From UBA1858 sp964636225 (GTDB taxonomy: Bacteria > Pseudomonadota > Gammaproteobacteria > UBA4575), in contig CAZWQM010000042.1 in the NCBI GenBank assembly GCA_964636225.1, forward strand, positions 1 through 7,318: 7,318 nucleotides of DNA. Reading direction: 5' to 3'. The notes below the pieces were generated by a model. The model had not been told where the DNA came from and searched no databases. It was given only the letters and a program-made list of their open reading frames with translations. The first letter of the stretch is position 1. Every line of letters begins with the position of its first letter. This document shows, one piece after another, positions 1-6,210 of the stretch. Both the position numbers and the translations under genes were made by a program.

Positions 1-60
1 CACGGGGTTACCCCCACTAGCACCTGAAGCTAGCGCGTCTACCAATTCCGCCACCTCGGC
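1..60 (-). tRNA. tRNA-Leu (anticodon CAG), partial, 3' end outside the window
   Basis: Read on the minus strand, the gene starts at 60 with acceptor strand GCCGAGG and the usual Leu D-arm (GGCGGAATTGGTAGACGC). The anticodon stem CTAGC/GCTAG is perfect and encloses the loop TTCAGGT, whose anticodon CAG lies at plus positions 24-26 and reads CUG codons. A long variable arm follows (GGGGG, TAA, CCCCC), typical of class II tRNAs such as leucine. The T arm and 3' acceptor strand lie beyond position 1. It closely resembles the E. coli CAG leucine tRNA. Confidence 0.95.
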
Positions 61-75
61 CTGGAAAGGTGCGAA

Positions 76-104
76 ACTCTAGCTGCCTCAATCAGACTTG
101 TCAA
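76..104 (-). promoter_or_regulatory. sigma70 promoter of the tRNA-Leu gene
   Basis: On the minus strand there is a perfect -35 TTGACA (99-104), a 17-base spacer and a -10 TAGAGT (76-81). Initiation would fall near 69, about nine bases before the tRNA. The stretch between the -10 and the start is GC-containing (TTCGCACC), as is common for stringently controlled stable-RNA promoters; that control is inferred. Confidence 0.75.
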
Positions 105-488
105 TTTGAAATCCATGACTCTAACCAAGACGTTGAATTCGACTGATGTCCGCAGTGCAAATCGGGTCTGACTCGATTAATAACTATCAAGGTAGCACGT
201 CTTCTATTAGAGTATTGATTTTTGGTTCGATTGGTGCAGGCTATTACTGACCTTTTGCTTTGAACCAAATCATGTCTGTATCCCCGTTTTTACGGGATGG
301 CATCTATTTGAAATTTATTGAACGCAGTCGTTTTCATGTATGCAAGTATCCAGAAAGACTGGATCATTTTATGTGCAAATTAATCATGATTGGATTCAAG
401 TGTTAACGAAGATAGTTGCGTGTTGAGTTGGCTACACACTCAATATCTTGACCTCATCTTTGAACAAAGTGAATTAACTACAAGGAAT

Positions 489-502
489 TTGATATAGATC
501 AT
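489..502. promoter_or_regulatory. putative FNR/Anr-type (CRP-FNR family) binding site
   Basis: TTGATATAGATCAT matches the FNR consensus TTGAT-N4-ATCAA at nine of ten defined positions; only the final A is T. Its centre (495.5) is about 104 bases before the start predicted from the extended -10 promoter at 564-593, which is further than typical activator positions. A weaker -10 at 528-533 (CTTAAT) would put the box near -44, close to a class II position. Whether it is functional is unknown. Confidence 0.4.
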
Positions 503-563
503 GACTTCGTACATTATTTGTACTGTACTTAATGAATCATGAATTAGACTTTACCAATAGAGT

Positions 564-593
564 TTGAATAAATTTAGAACAGTCTGCTATAAA
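564..593 (+). promoter_or_regulatory. extended -10 promoter of the FadL-family porin gene
   Basis: The -35 TTGAAT (564-569, four of six consensus bases) is separated by 18 bases from the -10 TATAAA (588-593, five of six). TGC stands directly before the -10, giving the extended -10 TGn motif. Transcription would begin near 600 and leave a leader of about 50 bases ending in the strong ribosome site GGGAGGGG at 635-642. Confidence 0.6.
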
Positions 594-651
594 CCTATAT
601 AGTGCATACGAGTATGACGATATATTTGAACTATGGGAGGGGATAAGCAAA

Positions 652-2025
652 ATGAAATTATTTAAACAGTTCTTTTGCGCAGTATTGTTCAGTTTCGCTT
701 TTATATCTGTAGCAACCGCCACCAATGGCTATTTTGCGCATGGCACGGGCATTAAAAATCGAGCACTTGCGGGTGCCGGTGTTGCGTTTCCGCAAGATGC
801 CATGGCGGGTGCTACTAATCCGGCAGGCATGGCATTTGTAGGTAATCGCTTTGATGTCGGTACTGTGCTGTTTTTCCCGGATCGAAATTATGAATCTTCA
901 TCCAGTCTCGCAATGGGTAATGACGGGGCATTTACAGTAGGGCCAGATTCAGAAACCAGTGGTGATAAATCATTTTTAATTCCCAGCTTTGGCTTTAATA
1001 AAATGATTTCCCCTCATACAGCAATTGGTTTTTCTGTTTACGGAAATGGCGGACTGAATTCGACATGGGATGGCGGAACTGCCTCGTTTGATCCTGATGG
1101 ATCAAGACCAGCGCCTGTGGGCACTTTCCCAGGCGTGTTTGGGGCAGGCACTGCGGGTGTCGACCTGTTCCAAATCTTTTTTAATTTCTCGCTTGCACAC
1201 AAGTTTACTGAAGATTTTTCAGTAGGTATCAGTCCCATCATTGCGATGCAGGGCTTTCGTTCAAATGGCCTGGATGCATTTGCCGGCTTTACCAAAACCT
1301 TTGCAGAATCGGGAGGTACAGCCATGCCGGATAACCTCACCGGTAACGGTCAGGATTATTCATTTGGTGGCGGTGTGCAGGTGGGTGCGTTGCTCAAAAA
1401 TGTAGGTGACTTTATCGATTTTGGCGCATCGTATCGAAGCAGAATTTATATGGATGAGTTTGATGATTATGCAGATTTGTTCGCTGAAGATGGTGACTTT
1501 GATATTCCACCCACTATGTGGCTTGGGTTTGCAGCCCATTTAACAGACTCTTTAACCATGGTGTTCGATTTTCAACGCATCTGGTATGAAGACATAGATT
1601 CCATCGCTAACGATGTACAAAATTTATTTGCGTGTCCTACAGCAGGTGCAGGCGGAACCGACCTGGAAAGTTGCCTTGGAGGCGATAATGGCGGCGGCTT
1701 TGGCTGGCGTGATATAGATGTATATAAAATAGGTTTTCAGTGGGAATACAGCAAGCAGGATATCTTCAGGATTGGCTATAGCCACTCCGATCAACCCATT
1801 CCTGATGACCAAACGTTATTTAATATTCTGGCACCCGGAGTGATTGAAGACCACATAACTGCGGGTTATACGCATGTGTTCAACAATAACAGCGAGCTAA
1901 GTGTTGAAGTGATGCATGCATTAAAAGAATCTGTCGAGGGATTTAGCGCATTCGATCCCACGCAAACCATTGAGATAGAAATGCAGCAGTTCGAAGTGGG
2001 CTTAAGCTGGTCAAAAAAGTTCTAG
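652..2025 (+). CDS. FadL/OmpP1/TodX-family outer-membrane transport protein
   Basis: This 457-residue protein is a predicted outer-membrane beta-barrel for uptake of hydrophobic compounds such as long-chain fatty acids or hydrocarbons. A signal peptide is visible: K2 and K5, a hydrophobic run (7-20), and an AxA cleavage site after A23 (ATA before TNGYF). The mature N terminus (NGYFAHGTGIK, then GAGVAFPQDAMA and NPAGM at 56-60) is the family's hatch signature. The rest alternates aromatic and polar residues as barrel strands do and ends in F457, the usual outer-membrane sorting residue. C328 and C341 lie in a Gly-rich loop and could form a disulfide. Length is close to E. coli FadL (about 446). 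ATG 652 has GGGAGGGG upstream. It appears monocistronic, with a hairpin terminator behind it. The substrate cannot be read from the sequence. Confidence 0.93.
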   Translation: MKLFKQFFCAVLFSFAFISVATATNGYFAHGTGIKNRALAGAGVAFPQDAMAGATNPAGMAFVGNRFDVGTVLFFPDRNYESSSSLAMGNDGAFTVGPDSETSGDKSFLIPSFGFNKMISPHTAIGFSVYGNGGLNSTWDGGTASFDPDGSRPAPVGTFPGVFGAGTAGVDLFQIFFNFSLAHKFTEDFSVGISPIIAMQGFRSNGLDAFAGFTKTFAESGGTAMPDNLTGNGQDYSFGGGVQVGALLKNVGDFIDFGASYRSRIYMDEFDDYADLFAEDGDFDIPPTMWLGFAAHLTDSLTMVFDFQRIWYEDIDSIANDVQNLFACPTAGAGGTDLESCLGGDNGGGFGWRDIDVYKIGFQWEYSKQDIFRIGYSHSDQPIPDDQTLFNILAPGVIEDHITAGYTHVFNNNSELSVEVMHALKESVEGFSAFDPTQTIEIEMQQFEVGLSWSKKF

Positions 2026-2048
2026 TTCTCTAATGTTATAAAAGAATT

Positions 2049-2098
2049 AATGAAGTCTGATTGGTAAATACTTTTAATCAGACTTCATTGTTGTTATT
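2049..2098 (+). terminator. terminator after the porin gene
   Basis: A perfect 14-bp inverted repeat (AATGAAGTCTGATT at 2049-2062 and its complement at 2076-2089) encloses a 13-base loop and is followed by the T-rich GTTGTTATT. It begins 24 bases after the porin stop. The stem is AT-rich. In the other direction it is followed by AATTCTTTT, so weak bidirectional action is possible. Confidence 0.75.
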
Positions 2099-2108
2099 CA
2101 AGATGTTT

Positions 2109-2233
2109 TGGATACCCGCGTTCATTAGAAATTGCTCCTCGGTTTTACCTCCAGCGACACTCTACCTCCTACATCCATGCAGTCGTGTATTTCTAATATT
2201 TCTGCCATCCTTGGTGGTCACGCGGGAATGACG
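2109..2233. repeat. intergenic repeat-like element with nested inverted repeats
   Basis: The outer arms are CCCGCGT (2115-2121) and ACGCGGG (2220-2226), inside the context GGATACCCGCGTTC on the left and CGCGGGAATGACG on the right. The inner arms ATTAGAAAT (2124-2132) and ATTTCTAAT (2189-2197) form a second, 9-bp perfect inverted repeat. The outer halves resemble the two sides of short palindromic repeats common in proteobacterial intergenic DNA, here separated by about 100 bases. No coding capacity is seen. It lies directly before the decayed permease. Family membership is inferred by eye; copy number in the genome is unknown. Confidence 0.5.
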
Positions 2234-2251
2234 TTATTCACTTTCCCGTGA

Positions 2252-2891
2252 AGGTGTCATGCGGTTAGTTTACCGGTAGTTGATATTATTGAAACCTATA
2301 TTGGTATGCCGGCTTATGTATCGCTGGAGGCATTGAACCGCCTCATGAAAGAGCCACAACGAGTCAGTATGTTAAATTTTCTGGTAGATGCAAACATGCA
2401 GCCAGTGCTATTCAGTGAGCTTAAAAAGACACCCAAAGTTTCTGCAGTGTCGGTCAAGGAAGGTGCCATCAGAACATTTGAAGACACCATGGCAGAAACT
2501 ATTTTGATATTTGCCTCGTTCTTTTCTGCGTTTGCCTGTGCGCTGGCATTCGGTCTGGTCTACAACAGCACACGAATTGCTTTGTCCGAACGTGGGCGCG
2601 AACTTGCAACATTGTGAGTACTGGGATTTTTCAATCGTGAAGTTTCGTATATTTTACTGGGAGAAGTCGCGATTTTTATTTTGCTGAGTCTGCCTTTGGG
2701 TTGCCTGATCGGTTATGGTCTCTCATGGTTTATTGTCAACCTTATGCAGAATGAGCTTTACCGTATTCCTACCATTATCTTCCCTGATAGCTATGGATGG
2801 TCAATGAGCATTGTTTTAATCGCAGCTATGATATCCGCCGGCCAGTGTCAGGCATATGAATATCATAGAAGTATTAAAGACGCGGGAGTAA
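2252..2891 (+). pseudogene. decayed C-terminal part of an FtsX/MacB-type ABC transporter permease
   Basis: One frame reads from 2252 to about 2850 and gives the last fifth or quarter of an ABC permease. It holds the extracytoplasmic piece (AYVSLEALNRLMKEPQRVS), then TM segment TILIFASFFSAFACALAFGLVY and the conserved ARIALSERGRELATLRVLGF-like stretch, with the Arg codon replaced by TGA at 2615-2617 (a CGA to TGA change would explain it). It continues with REVSYILLGEVA, a second TM, ELYRIPTIIFPDSYG and a third TM. Near 2835-2856 the frame slips: the typical end (IIEVLKTRE, stop at 2889-2891) is read in the next frame. The ATPase and most of the permease (normally roughly 800 residues) are absent, and no plausible start with a ribosome site exists. 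The adaptor gene follows seven bases after the ancestral stop, matching the usual operon order. Confidence 0.85.
2884..2888 (+). promoter_or_regulatory. ribosome-binding site that fixes the GTG start of the adaptor gene
   Basis: GGGAG stands ten bases before GTG 2899. It overlaps the last codons of the decayed permease, so translation of the adaptor was probably coupled to the permease in the ancestor. No in-frame ATG lies nearby that would leave the N-terminal membrane anchor complete. Confidence 0.6.
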
Positions 2892-2898
2892 TACTATC

Positions 2899-4110
2899 GT
2901 GAATGTAAAACTACGCAGAACAGCATTTTGGTTAATTGCCGCGATGATTTTATTGGCTGGTTTGTATATCACTATTAGAGAGCAGCCTTACTATGTGGAT
3001 CTTGCAGTCGTTACACGTGGACCTTTGGAAGTGTCGATTACAGAAGAAGGTGAAACGCGTGTAAGGGATGTATTTGAGTTATCTTCACCGTTAATGGGAC
3101 GCGTGTTACGGCTTGAAGTAGAAGCGGGTGATGATGTCATTGCGGCACAAACAGTGATTGCCAAAATTGAACCGAGTGATCCCTCACTGTTAGATTTGCG
3201 TACTGAAGAAGAAGCAAAAGCAGCCGTTGATGCTTCGCAGGCGCTGTTGTCATTGGCCAGAGCAAAATTGAATGAAGCGGAATCCGAACTGGAATTTGCT
3301 TTTTCAGAGCTGGAGCGTGCGCAAAGACTGGATGATCGCAGACTGGTATCTGAGAGGGAACTGGATCAGGCTAGAAAAAATTATAAAACACGAGCGGCCT
3401 CGGTAAAAACCGCGCAGGCATCCATTAAGGCGCGTGAGTCTGAATTGGCACAGGCCAAGGCGAGGCTGGTCACACCAATTGAACTCCAAAACTCGGCTAA
3501 GGAATGTAAGTGTCTTTGGATTTATGCGCCGACTACCGGAAAGATTTTGCGCGTATTGCACGAAAGTGAAGGCATTGTTGAAGCAGGCAATGTGCTGGTA
3601 GAAATCGGCAATATTCGTGATCTGGAAATTGTGGTGGACTTCTTATCGGTAGATGCGGTCAAAATTAAACTAGGGCGGGCGGTTGAAGTGCAGTACTGGG
3701 GTGGCGATAAATATCTGAAGGGTGTGGTGCGTAAAGTTGAACCTTTTGGATACACAAAGGTTTCATCTTTGGGTATTGAGGAACAACGGGTTGATGTGAT
3801 TATTGATCTGGTTGATCCTATCGAATACTGGAATGCATTGGGTCACGGTTATCAGGTTGAAGCTAAAGTTATCCTCTGGAAGCAAGACAAGGTATTAAAA
3901 CTACCTATCACTGCATTGTTCAGTGAGTATGAAAACTGGTCCGTGTTTGTGGTTGAAAATGATCGGGCGGTGCTGAGGAAAATAAAACTAGGAAAGAAAA
4001 ACGCACTGGAAGCCCAGATTTTATCCGGGGTGGAGGAAGGTGAACAGGTGATTCTGCATCCCAATAATAAAATTAATCCGGGCACGCTGGTGGCTGAGCG
4101 AAATATTTAA
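2899..4110 (+). CDS. HlyD-like periplasmic adaptor (membrane fusion) protein of an ABC efflux system, orphaned
   Basis: This 403-residue protein would link an inner-membrane transporter to an outer-membrane channel. In order it shows basic residues K4, R6 and R7 and a membrane anchor (about 8-26), a first half lipoyl motif (about 58-92, SPLMGRVLRLEVEAGDDV), and a charged Ala/Glu-rich coiled-coil hairpin (about 102-192). The second half lipoyl motif follows (about 207-238, IYAPTTGKILRVL, then EGIVEAGNVLVEIG). After it come a beta-barrel domain (about 243-330) and a C-terminal membrane-proximal domain (about 333-400). Length and layout are normal for ABC-linked adaptors. The frame is fully open, in contrast to the ruined permease before it. 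No outer-membrane partner is nearby, and no strong promoter is seen between the pseudogene's left edge and 2899. It may be expressed from inside the remnant, may work with a transporter encoded elsewhere, or may be starting to decay. Confidence 0.88.
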   Translation: MNVKLRRTAFWLIAAMILLAGLYITIREQPYYVDLAVVTRGPLEVSITEEGETRVRDVFELSSPLMGRVLRLEVEAGDDVIAAQTVIAKIEPSDPSLLDLRTEEEAKAAVDASQALLSLARAKLNEAESELEFAFSELERAQRLDDRRLVSERELDQARKNYKTRAASVKTAQASIKARESELAQAKARLVTPIELQNSAKECKCLWIYAPTTGKILRVLHESEGIVEAGNVLVEIGNIRDLEIVVDFLSVDAVKIKLGRAVEVQYWGGDKYLKGVVRKVEPFGYTKVSSLGIEEQRVDVIIDLVDPIEYWNALGHGYQVEAKVILWKQDKVLKLPITALFSEYENWSVFVVENDRAVLRKIKLGKKNALEAQILSGVEEGEQVILHPNNKINPGTLVAERNI

Positions 4111-4291
4111 ATGTATAGAATTTAGCCAGTTTGCTATTTGGGCACTTCAGTAAGTAAGGCTGCGCACAGATAGGTGTTCCTAAGTACCTGTTGTATAATG
4201 CCATTTAAGGTTTCTTGCTCGGTTTTAATTTAATTAGCGAGTATTCTTAGTGGCCCTGAATAATAAAATACTCAAAATCTACAGATTTCAA

Positions 4292-4320
4292 TTGATCATA
4301 TAAGCCGAATTACGCATAAT
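4292..4320 (+). promoter_or_regulatory. sigma70 promoter of the tRNA-Arg gene
   Basis: TTGATC (4292-4297), a 17-base spacer and CATAAT (4315-4320) form a strong promoter. A GC-rich discriminator (TGCCGGC) follows, as in stable-RNA promoters. Initiation near 4327 leaves a leader of about 13 bases before the mature tRNA end at 4340. The rest of 4111-4291 holds only an isolated TATAAT (4194-4199) without a -35 partner. Confidence 0.7.
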
Positions 4321-4339
4321 TGCCGGCTTTCCAAATAAC

Positions 4340-4416
4340 GCGCCCGTAGCTCAGCTGGATAGAGTACTTGGCTACGAACTAAGGGGTCGGGAGTTCGAAT
4401 CTCTCCGGGCGCGCCA
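4340..4416 (+). tRNA. tRNA-Arg (anticodon ACG)
   Basis: The 77-base gene has a perfect acceptor stem GCGCCCG/CGGGCGC, discriminator G and an encoded CCA (4414-4416). The anticodon stem CTTGG/CTAAG is closed by the loop CTACGAA, giving anticodon ACG; A34 is normally deaminated to inosine by TadA to read CGU, CGC and CGA. The D-arm (GCTCAGCTGGATAGAGT) and T-loop (TTCGAAT) match the E. coli arginine tRNA closely. It has its own promoter and terminator and therefore appears to be a single-gene unit. Confidence 0.97.
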
Positions 4417-4423
4417 AATAAAT

Positions 4424-4455
4424 AAGGCCAGCTTTTAAGCTGGTCTTTTTTATTT
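4424..4455 (+). terminator. Rho-independent terminator of tRNA-Arg
   Basis: AAGGCCAGCTT (4424-4434) pairs with AAGCTGGTCTT (4437-4447) apart from one G-U wobble; in practice the stem is about eight pairs with a short T/A-rich loop. A run of T follows (TTTTTTATTT). It starts eight bases after the encoded CCA. Confidence 0.9.
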
Positions 4456-4479
4456 GTTGTACTTGGAAATAAGATATGA

Positions 4480-4569
4480 GCTCCTGAGTTCGACTGAATT
4501 GTCAGGAGCAATTCAGAACTTCTAACGTAGTGAGAAGGCCCACAGGGCAAAATACAGGGATGTATTTTG
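4480..4569. repeat. dense cluster of short hairpins downstream of tRNA-Arg, possible dispersed intergenic repeat
   Basis: Five inverted repeats lie within 90 bases. They are GCTCCTGA/TCAGGAGC (4480-4487 and 4502-4509), CTGAATTG/CAATTCAG (4494-4501 and 4509-4516), CTTCT/AGAAG (4519-4523 and 4533-4537), GCCC/GGGC (4538-4541 and 4545-4548) and CAAAATACA/TGTATTTTG (4548-4556 and 4561-4569) around the tetraloop GGGA. The first two interleave and cannot both form as simple hairpins, so they give either a switch or a pseudoknot-like fold. There is no T-tract and no reading frame of interest. It may be a member of a repeat family with an ACAGGGATGT motif; that is an inference. Confidence 0.5.
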
Positions 4570-4703
4570 TAATCTCTTCACGCTTGTCATCACGTGAGAT
4601 AATGTTCGCTTTCGATCTATAGGGACATTTTAATTAACTTAAAACTACTTTCAGCCTAAATAAGAAGAGAGCCAAATTTCCTCGTAAAGGCGAATTGACT
4701 GAT

Positions 4704-5075
4704 ATGAACAAGCAGAAAAATGTTTTCGGTGAAGAACTAATAGAATGTAGTTGCAAACCAATGACTGGATTTTATAGAGATGGTTCTTGTCATACTGATC
4801 AACGTGATGTGGGTTTGCATACTGTGTGTGTTCAGGTGACTCGTGAGTTTCTTAGGTATTCAAAAAATAAAGGAAATGATTTAAGTACGCCTATTCCCGA
4901 GTTTGAATTTCCTGGATTGAGTGACGGAGACCGATGGTGTTTGTGCGCGCAAAGATGGAAAGAGGCTTATGAAGATGGTGCCGCGCCCAGAGTTATTTTG
5001 CAGGCAACCCATGTGAAAACTCTGGATATTATTCCTATTGATATACTTAAACCGTTTGCCATTGATCTGTCTTAA
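4704..5075 (+). CDS. DUF2237 family protein of unknown function
   Basis: With ATG 4704 the product has 123 residues and the family's full signature: NVFGEELIECSCKPMTGFYRDG (6-27), DVGLHTVCVQVT (35-46), GNDLSTPIPEFEFPGL (57-72) and GDRWCLCAQRWKEA (75-88). Six cysteines (15, 17, 29, 42, 79, 81) are present; the C-x-C pairs could bind a metal or be redox active, but this is a guess. There is no signal peptide or membrane segment, so it is probably cytosolic. A TTG at 4695 in the same frame is an alternative start: AAAGG lies 4 bases before TTG and 13 before ATG, neither ideal. ATG is preferred because family similarity begins at residue 6. It is the first gene of a tight cluster. No biochemical role of the family is known to me. 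Confidence 0.88.
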   Translation: MNKQKNVFGEELIECSCKPMTGFYRDGSCHTDQRDVGLHTVCVQVTREFLRYSKNKGNDLSTPIPEFEFPGLSDGDRWCLCAQRWKEAYEDGAAPRVILQATHVKTLDIIPIDILKPFAIDLS

Positions 5076-5080
5076 TGTAA

Positions 5081-5827
5081 ATGGCGATTGTGTGGCAAAG
5101 TAAGCAGGGTTCAACGACTTACAGAGTCACTCAAGCGGGCTATGCGATACGGTTGTATCGTAATAATGTTCTTCACAGTCAATGGAACACAAATAGACCG
5201 ATTTCTGGAAAATTATGGGATTTATTTTTATTATCCAGTCTCTCTGTTGATTGTAATATATCCAAAGTACTTGTGTTGGGTGCCGGAGGTGGTGCGATTG
5301 TGAGACTGGTGCATCATTTTTTCCCGCGGGCTTATATCGATGCGATTGACTTGGATCAAGTACATTTATATGTTGCAAAGAAGTATTTTAAAACTTCGCA
5401 AATATATTGCAGATTGATTTATGCGAATGCCCAGCAATGGCTAAAGCATCATAAAAATAATAACTATGACTTGATTGTTGATGATGTGTTTGCTGAGTCG
5501 AATGATGTTCCTTATCGATCCATATTTGCGCATGGCCAATGGACGAGGGCACTTTTAAAACGCCTGAGTCGTCATGGTACGTTGGTTATTAACTTTGCGG
5601 ATAAAAAAGAATATTTAAACAGCAGGAAAGTCTGGGAGGTAAATAATATTATTGGCCGATATCAAGTGGCTGTGGCATCTCATAAAAGTTGTGATAATCG
5701 GATTGTTTATGTATCAAAAAACGATCTGTCTAAAAAGCGTCTACTGCAAAATCTGTTGGCATGCAATGCTAATAATTACTTGCGCTATCTGAAAGAGGGC
5801 ACATTTTCGTATAGAAAATTAAGATGA
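5081..5827 (+). CDS. spermidine-synthase-like / SAM-dependent methyltransferase-fold protein
   Basis: The 248-residue protein has a short N-terminal beta region, then a class I Rossmann fold: motif I VLVLGAGGGA (63-72), the acidic end of strand 2 AIDLD (88-92), ANAQQWL (115-121) and YDLIVDDVFAES (129-140). This arrangement is that of the spermidine-synthase (SpeE) superfamily. It departs from true SpeE: motif I lacks the GGGDGG aspartate, the usual Asp-Ala of the nucleotide-binding DA motif is N116-A117, and the catalytic DSSDP block is absent (D134 or D135 occupies the equivalent place). It is therefore probably not a genuine spermidine synthase. The start is only five bases after the DUF2237 stop with no clear ribosome site, which suggests translational coupling. 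Substrate unknown; an alternative reading is a small-molecule methyltransferase. Confidence 0.75.
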   Translation: MAIVWQSKQGSTTYRVTQAGYAIRLYRNNVLHSQWNTNRPISGKLWDLFLLSSLSVDCNISKVLVLGAGGGAIVRLVHHFFPRAYIDAIDLDQVHLYVAKKYFKTSQIYCRLIYANAQQWLKHHKNNNYDLIVDDVFAESNDVPYRSIFAHGQWTRALLKRLSRHGTLVINFADKKEYLNSRKVWEVNNIIGRYQVAVASHKSCDNRIVYVSKNDLSKKRLLQNLLACNANNYLRYLKEGTFSYRKLR

Positions 5828-5841
5828 CTAATGGAGATTAA

Positions 5842-6087
5842 ATGCGTGGAATAGTTCCTCCTGATCCGGCTGGAGGTGTGTCAAAATTACATTATGCAGT
5901 AGTGTATGCGCCCAGAGCCAAACGGCATCGTTTTTCTGCCAATTGCGTGAAGATCTACGCTACAAAACAGGAGGCAAGAGAGCATGCCTGTGTGGAAAAT
6001 GATCAATTGCCCGCTAAAGTTCTGGGTCCTTCAAAGTCCTCTGAAGGGCAATATCTGTACTACTTAATTGAATGGCTAACTATGTGA
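5842..6087 (+). CDS. small protein of unknown function (81 residues)
   Basis: I do not recognise this family. ATG 5842 has a good ribosome site (GGAG at 5833-5836, five bases away) and lies 14 bases after the methyltransferase-fold gene, so it is very likely real and co-transcribed. The protein is basic in its first half (KLHYAVVYAPRAKRHRF, 15-31), contains two cysteines (35 and 50) and ends with an aromatic, hydrophobic stretch (YLYYLIEWL, 71-79) too short and too charged for a membrane helix. The pattern suggests a compact alpha/beta fold, but no function can be assigned. No hairpin terminator is seen in the 120 bases after it. Confidence 0.7.
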   Translation: MRGIVPPDPAGGVSKLHYAVVYAPRAKRHRFSANCVKIYATKQEAREHACVENDQLPAKVLGPSKSSEGQYLYYLIEWLTM

Positions 6088-6210
6088 TTTTTATGACTTT
6101 ATGCCGTTTTGTCTAGAAAATGCTTCCATACAGCTTAATGTGGATAGGCATTCTTATTCAATTCGGTAGTATTGCAGTCCTCAGATAATCATCTTATTGT
6201 CCAAATTAAA

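Larger units (their letters stand above)
105..634. other. long non-coding region between divergent tRNA-Leu and porin genes
   Basis: About 530 AT-rich bases carry no convincing gene. They contain a small hairpin, CCCGT-TTTT-ACGGG at 283-296, which has no T-tract on either side and so is not a clear terminator. There is a 10-base palindrome AATCATGATT at 382-391. The FNR-type box and the porin promoter, listed separately, lie in the right half. A 44-codon open frame at 272-406 has no ribosome-binding site and was not accepted. The long leader suggests the porin is regulated, which is an inference from length and the box only. Confidence 0.6.

Noticed and set aside
272..406. 44-codon plus-strand open frame in the region before the porin gene
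   Set aside because: There is no ribosome-binding site, no recognisable motif, and it is short enough to occur by chance in AT-rich DNA.
1038..1340. Minus-strand open frame of 100 codons inside the porin gene
   Set aside because: It lies wholly within a clear FadL-family gene and shows no ribosome site or family motifs.
4194..4199. Perfect TATAAT in the region before tRNA-Arg
   Set aside because: No -35 element stands at a suitable distance and no gene or structured RNA follows before the tRNA promoter.
2138..4227. Ten-base direct repeat CTCGGTTTTA at 2138 and 4218
   Set aside because: About this many 10-base matches are expected by chance in a window of 7.3 kb.
4296..4550. Minus-strand open frame of 84 codons containing GEIRTPDPLVRSQVLYPAELRA
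   Set aside because: It is antisense to the tRNA-Arg gene; this peptide is a well-known false translation of tRNA complements.
4340..6087. Genomic island integrated at the 3' end of tRNA-Arg
   Set aside because: No integrase is present and no second copy of the tRNA 3' end was found downstream within the window.
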